A stretch of 8,693 nt of DNA from Paracoccaceae bacterium (lineage in GTDB: Bacteria > Pseudomonadota > Alphaproteobacteria > Rhodobacterales > Rhodobacteraceae): contig JAFIEC010000087.1 of the NCBI GenBank assembly GCA_020832725.1, positions 1 through 8,693 of the forward strand. Direction: 5' to 3'. The position numbers and the translations under genes are program-made. Of this stretch, positions 8,142-8,693 are shown one piece after another. Below the pieces are notes generated by a model. The model had not been told where the DNA came from, did no database searches, and saw only the letters and a list, made by a program, of their open reading frames with translations. How positions within the stretch are numbered: the first letter of the stretch is position 1; each line of letters begins with the position of its first letter.

Positions 8142-8693
8142 CTAGTCGTCTGGTGCCAGCCGGGCCGCAGCAAGAATGGCGCCCAGCGCCGGGTCCCCCT
8201 CCGCGCGGAGCGCCTCGATATGGCTTTGCGCCCATTCATAGCCCGCCAGATAGACCTTCCGATGATTCGAGAACTCCACCACACTGGCGCCCGGCACGTG
8301 GGGCGGGCGCAATTCCAGCTCGTTCGGGGCAAGGTCGAGATCGTAGCGCTGGTGGGCAAGCAGGCTGCGCCACAGGACCGACATGGCCGACGGCGCGCGC
8401 GGCGGTCGGGCAAGCGGGTTGAGCATCATGGCGATCAACTGACCCCGTCCCGGCAGCGCGTCGTAATCCACCCGAAAGGTCTGCGTACCCGTCTTGCCGA
8501 AATGAACCACAAGGTTCGGCCCGGTCTTCACGTCACGCATTGGGCCGAGGGGCAGATTGTCCATCAGACCGCCATCGACGAGCAGCATGCCATCAGGCGT
8601 GTAGACCGGCGGCAGCAATCCGGGAATGGCGCTGGACGCGCGCACGGCCCGCCACATCTCGCCCCTCCGGATCAGCTCGGGTTGCTGGGTGGA
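8142..8693 (-). CDS. Patatin-like phospholipase, C-terminal part (gene runs off the window)
   Basis: This is the C-terminal ~183 residues of a patatin-family serine lipase/acyl hydrolase. The frame stays open to the last base of the window, so the N-terminal part, including the oxyanion loop and the GxSxG serine, is outside. Visible signatures are WRAVRASSAIPGLLPPV, the conserved helix-loop before the active site, and LLVDGGLMDNLP, whose DGG supplies the Asp of the Ser-Asp dyad. This arrangement matches the bacterial RssA/neuropathy-target-esterase-like group, many of which carry cyclic-nucleotide-binding domains at the N-terminus; whether this one does cannot be seen. Its stop codon (TAG) lies 10 bases from the convergent cyclase stop, leaving no room for a separate terminator. 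The substrate is probably a phospholipid or lysophospholipid, by family inference. Confidence 0.85.
   Translation of the reverse strand, partial: STQQPELIRRGEMWRAVRASSAIPGLLPPVYTPDGMLLVDGGLMDNLPLGPMRDVKTGPNLVVHFGKTGTQTFRVDYDALPGRGQLIAMMLNPLARPPRAPSAMSVLWRSLLAHQRYDLDLAPNELELRPPHVPGASVVEFSNHRKVYLAGYEWAQSHIEALRAEGDPALGAILAAARLAPDD

Overview
The window is GC-rich DNA with tightly packed genes and looks chromosomal from an alphaproteobacterium, most probably a Rhodobacteraceae/Roseobacter-type organism. This rests on codon use, on the gene families (TAXI-type solute-binding protein, two-subunit molybdenum hydroxylase, DivK-like receiver, receiver-linked nucleotide cyclase) and on protein style; there is no rRNA or other phylogenetic marker. 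The first ~28 bases are a self-complementary G-run/C-run that looks like a contig-end artefact.

Layout. After ~300 bases with no convincing gene, a TAXI-family TRAP solute-binding protein reads rightward (331-1347). A perfect GC hairpin separates it from three convergent leftward genes: a membrane protein with a DUF3307 domain (4576-4187), a [2Fe-2S] subunit (4105-3638) and a Tat-exported molybdopterin-binding subunit (3641-1401). The last two form a translationally coupled pair of the isoquinoline 1-oxidoreductase (IorAB-like) type. A divergent intergenic region of ~170 bases follows, then a rightward signalling operon: a membrane PAS histidine kinase (4751-6631), a single-domain receiver (6628-7005) and a receiver plus class III nucleotide cyclase (7007-8131). 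The kinase and first receiver overlap by 4 bases, and the cyclase starts 1 base after the receiver. The window ends inside a leftward patatin-like phospholipase gene (8693-8142), whose stop lies only 10 bases from the cyclase stop.

How the genes may work together. The three-gene signalling operon is the most informative unit. A kinase with six predicted membrane helices probably phosphorylates one or both receivers, and one receiver is wired to cyclic nucleotide synthesis. The cyclase keeps its metal-binding aspartates and its Asn/Arg catalytic pair, but has Gly at the usual purine-recognising Lys position. The adjacent patatin belongs by its visible part to the group that often carries cyclic-nucleotide-binding domains in a region lying outside this window, so a functional link is possible but untested. 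The hydroxylase pair is a periplasmic oxidoreductase of unknown substrate. The TAXI binding protein has no permease beside it. I see no mobile element, CRISPR array, tRNA or rRNA.
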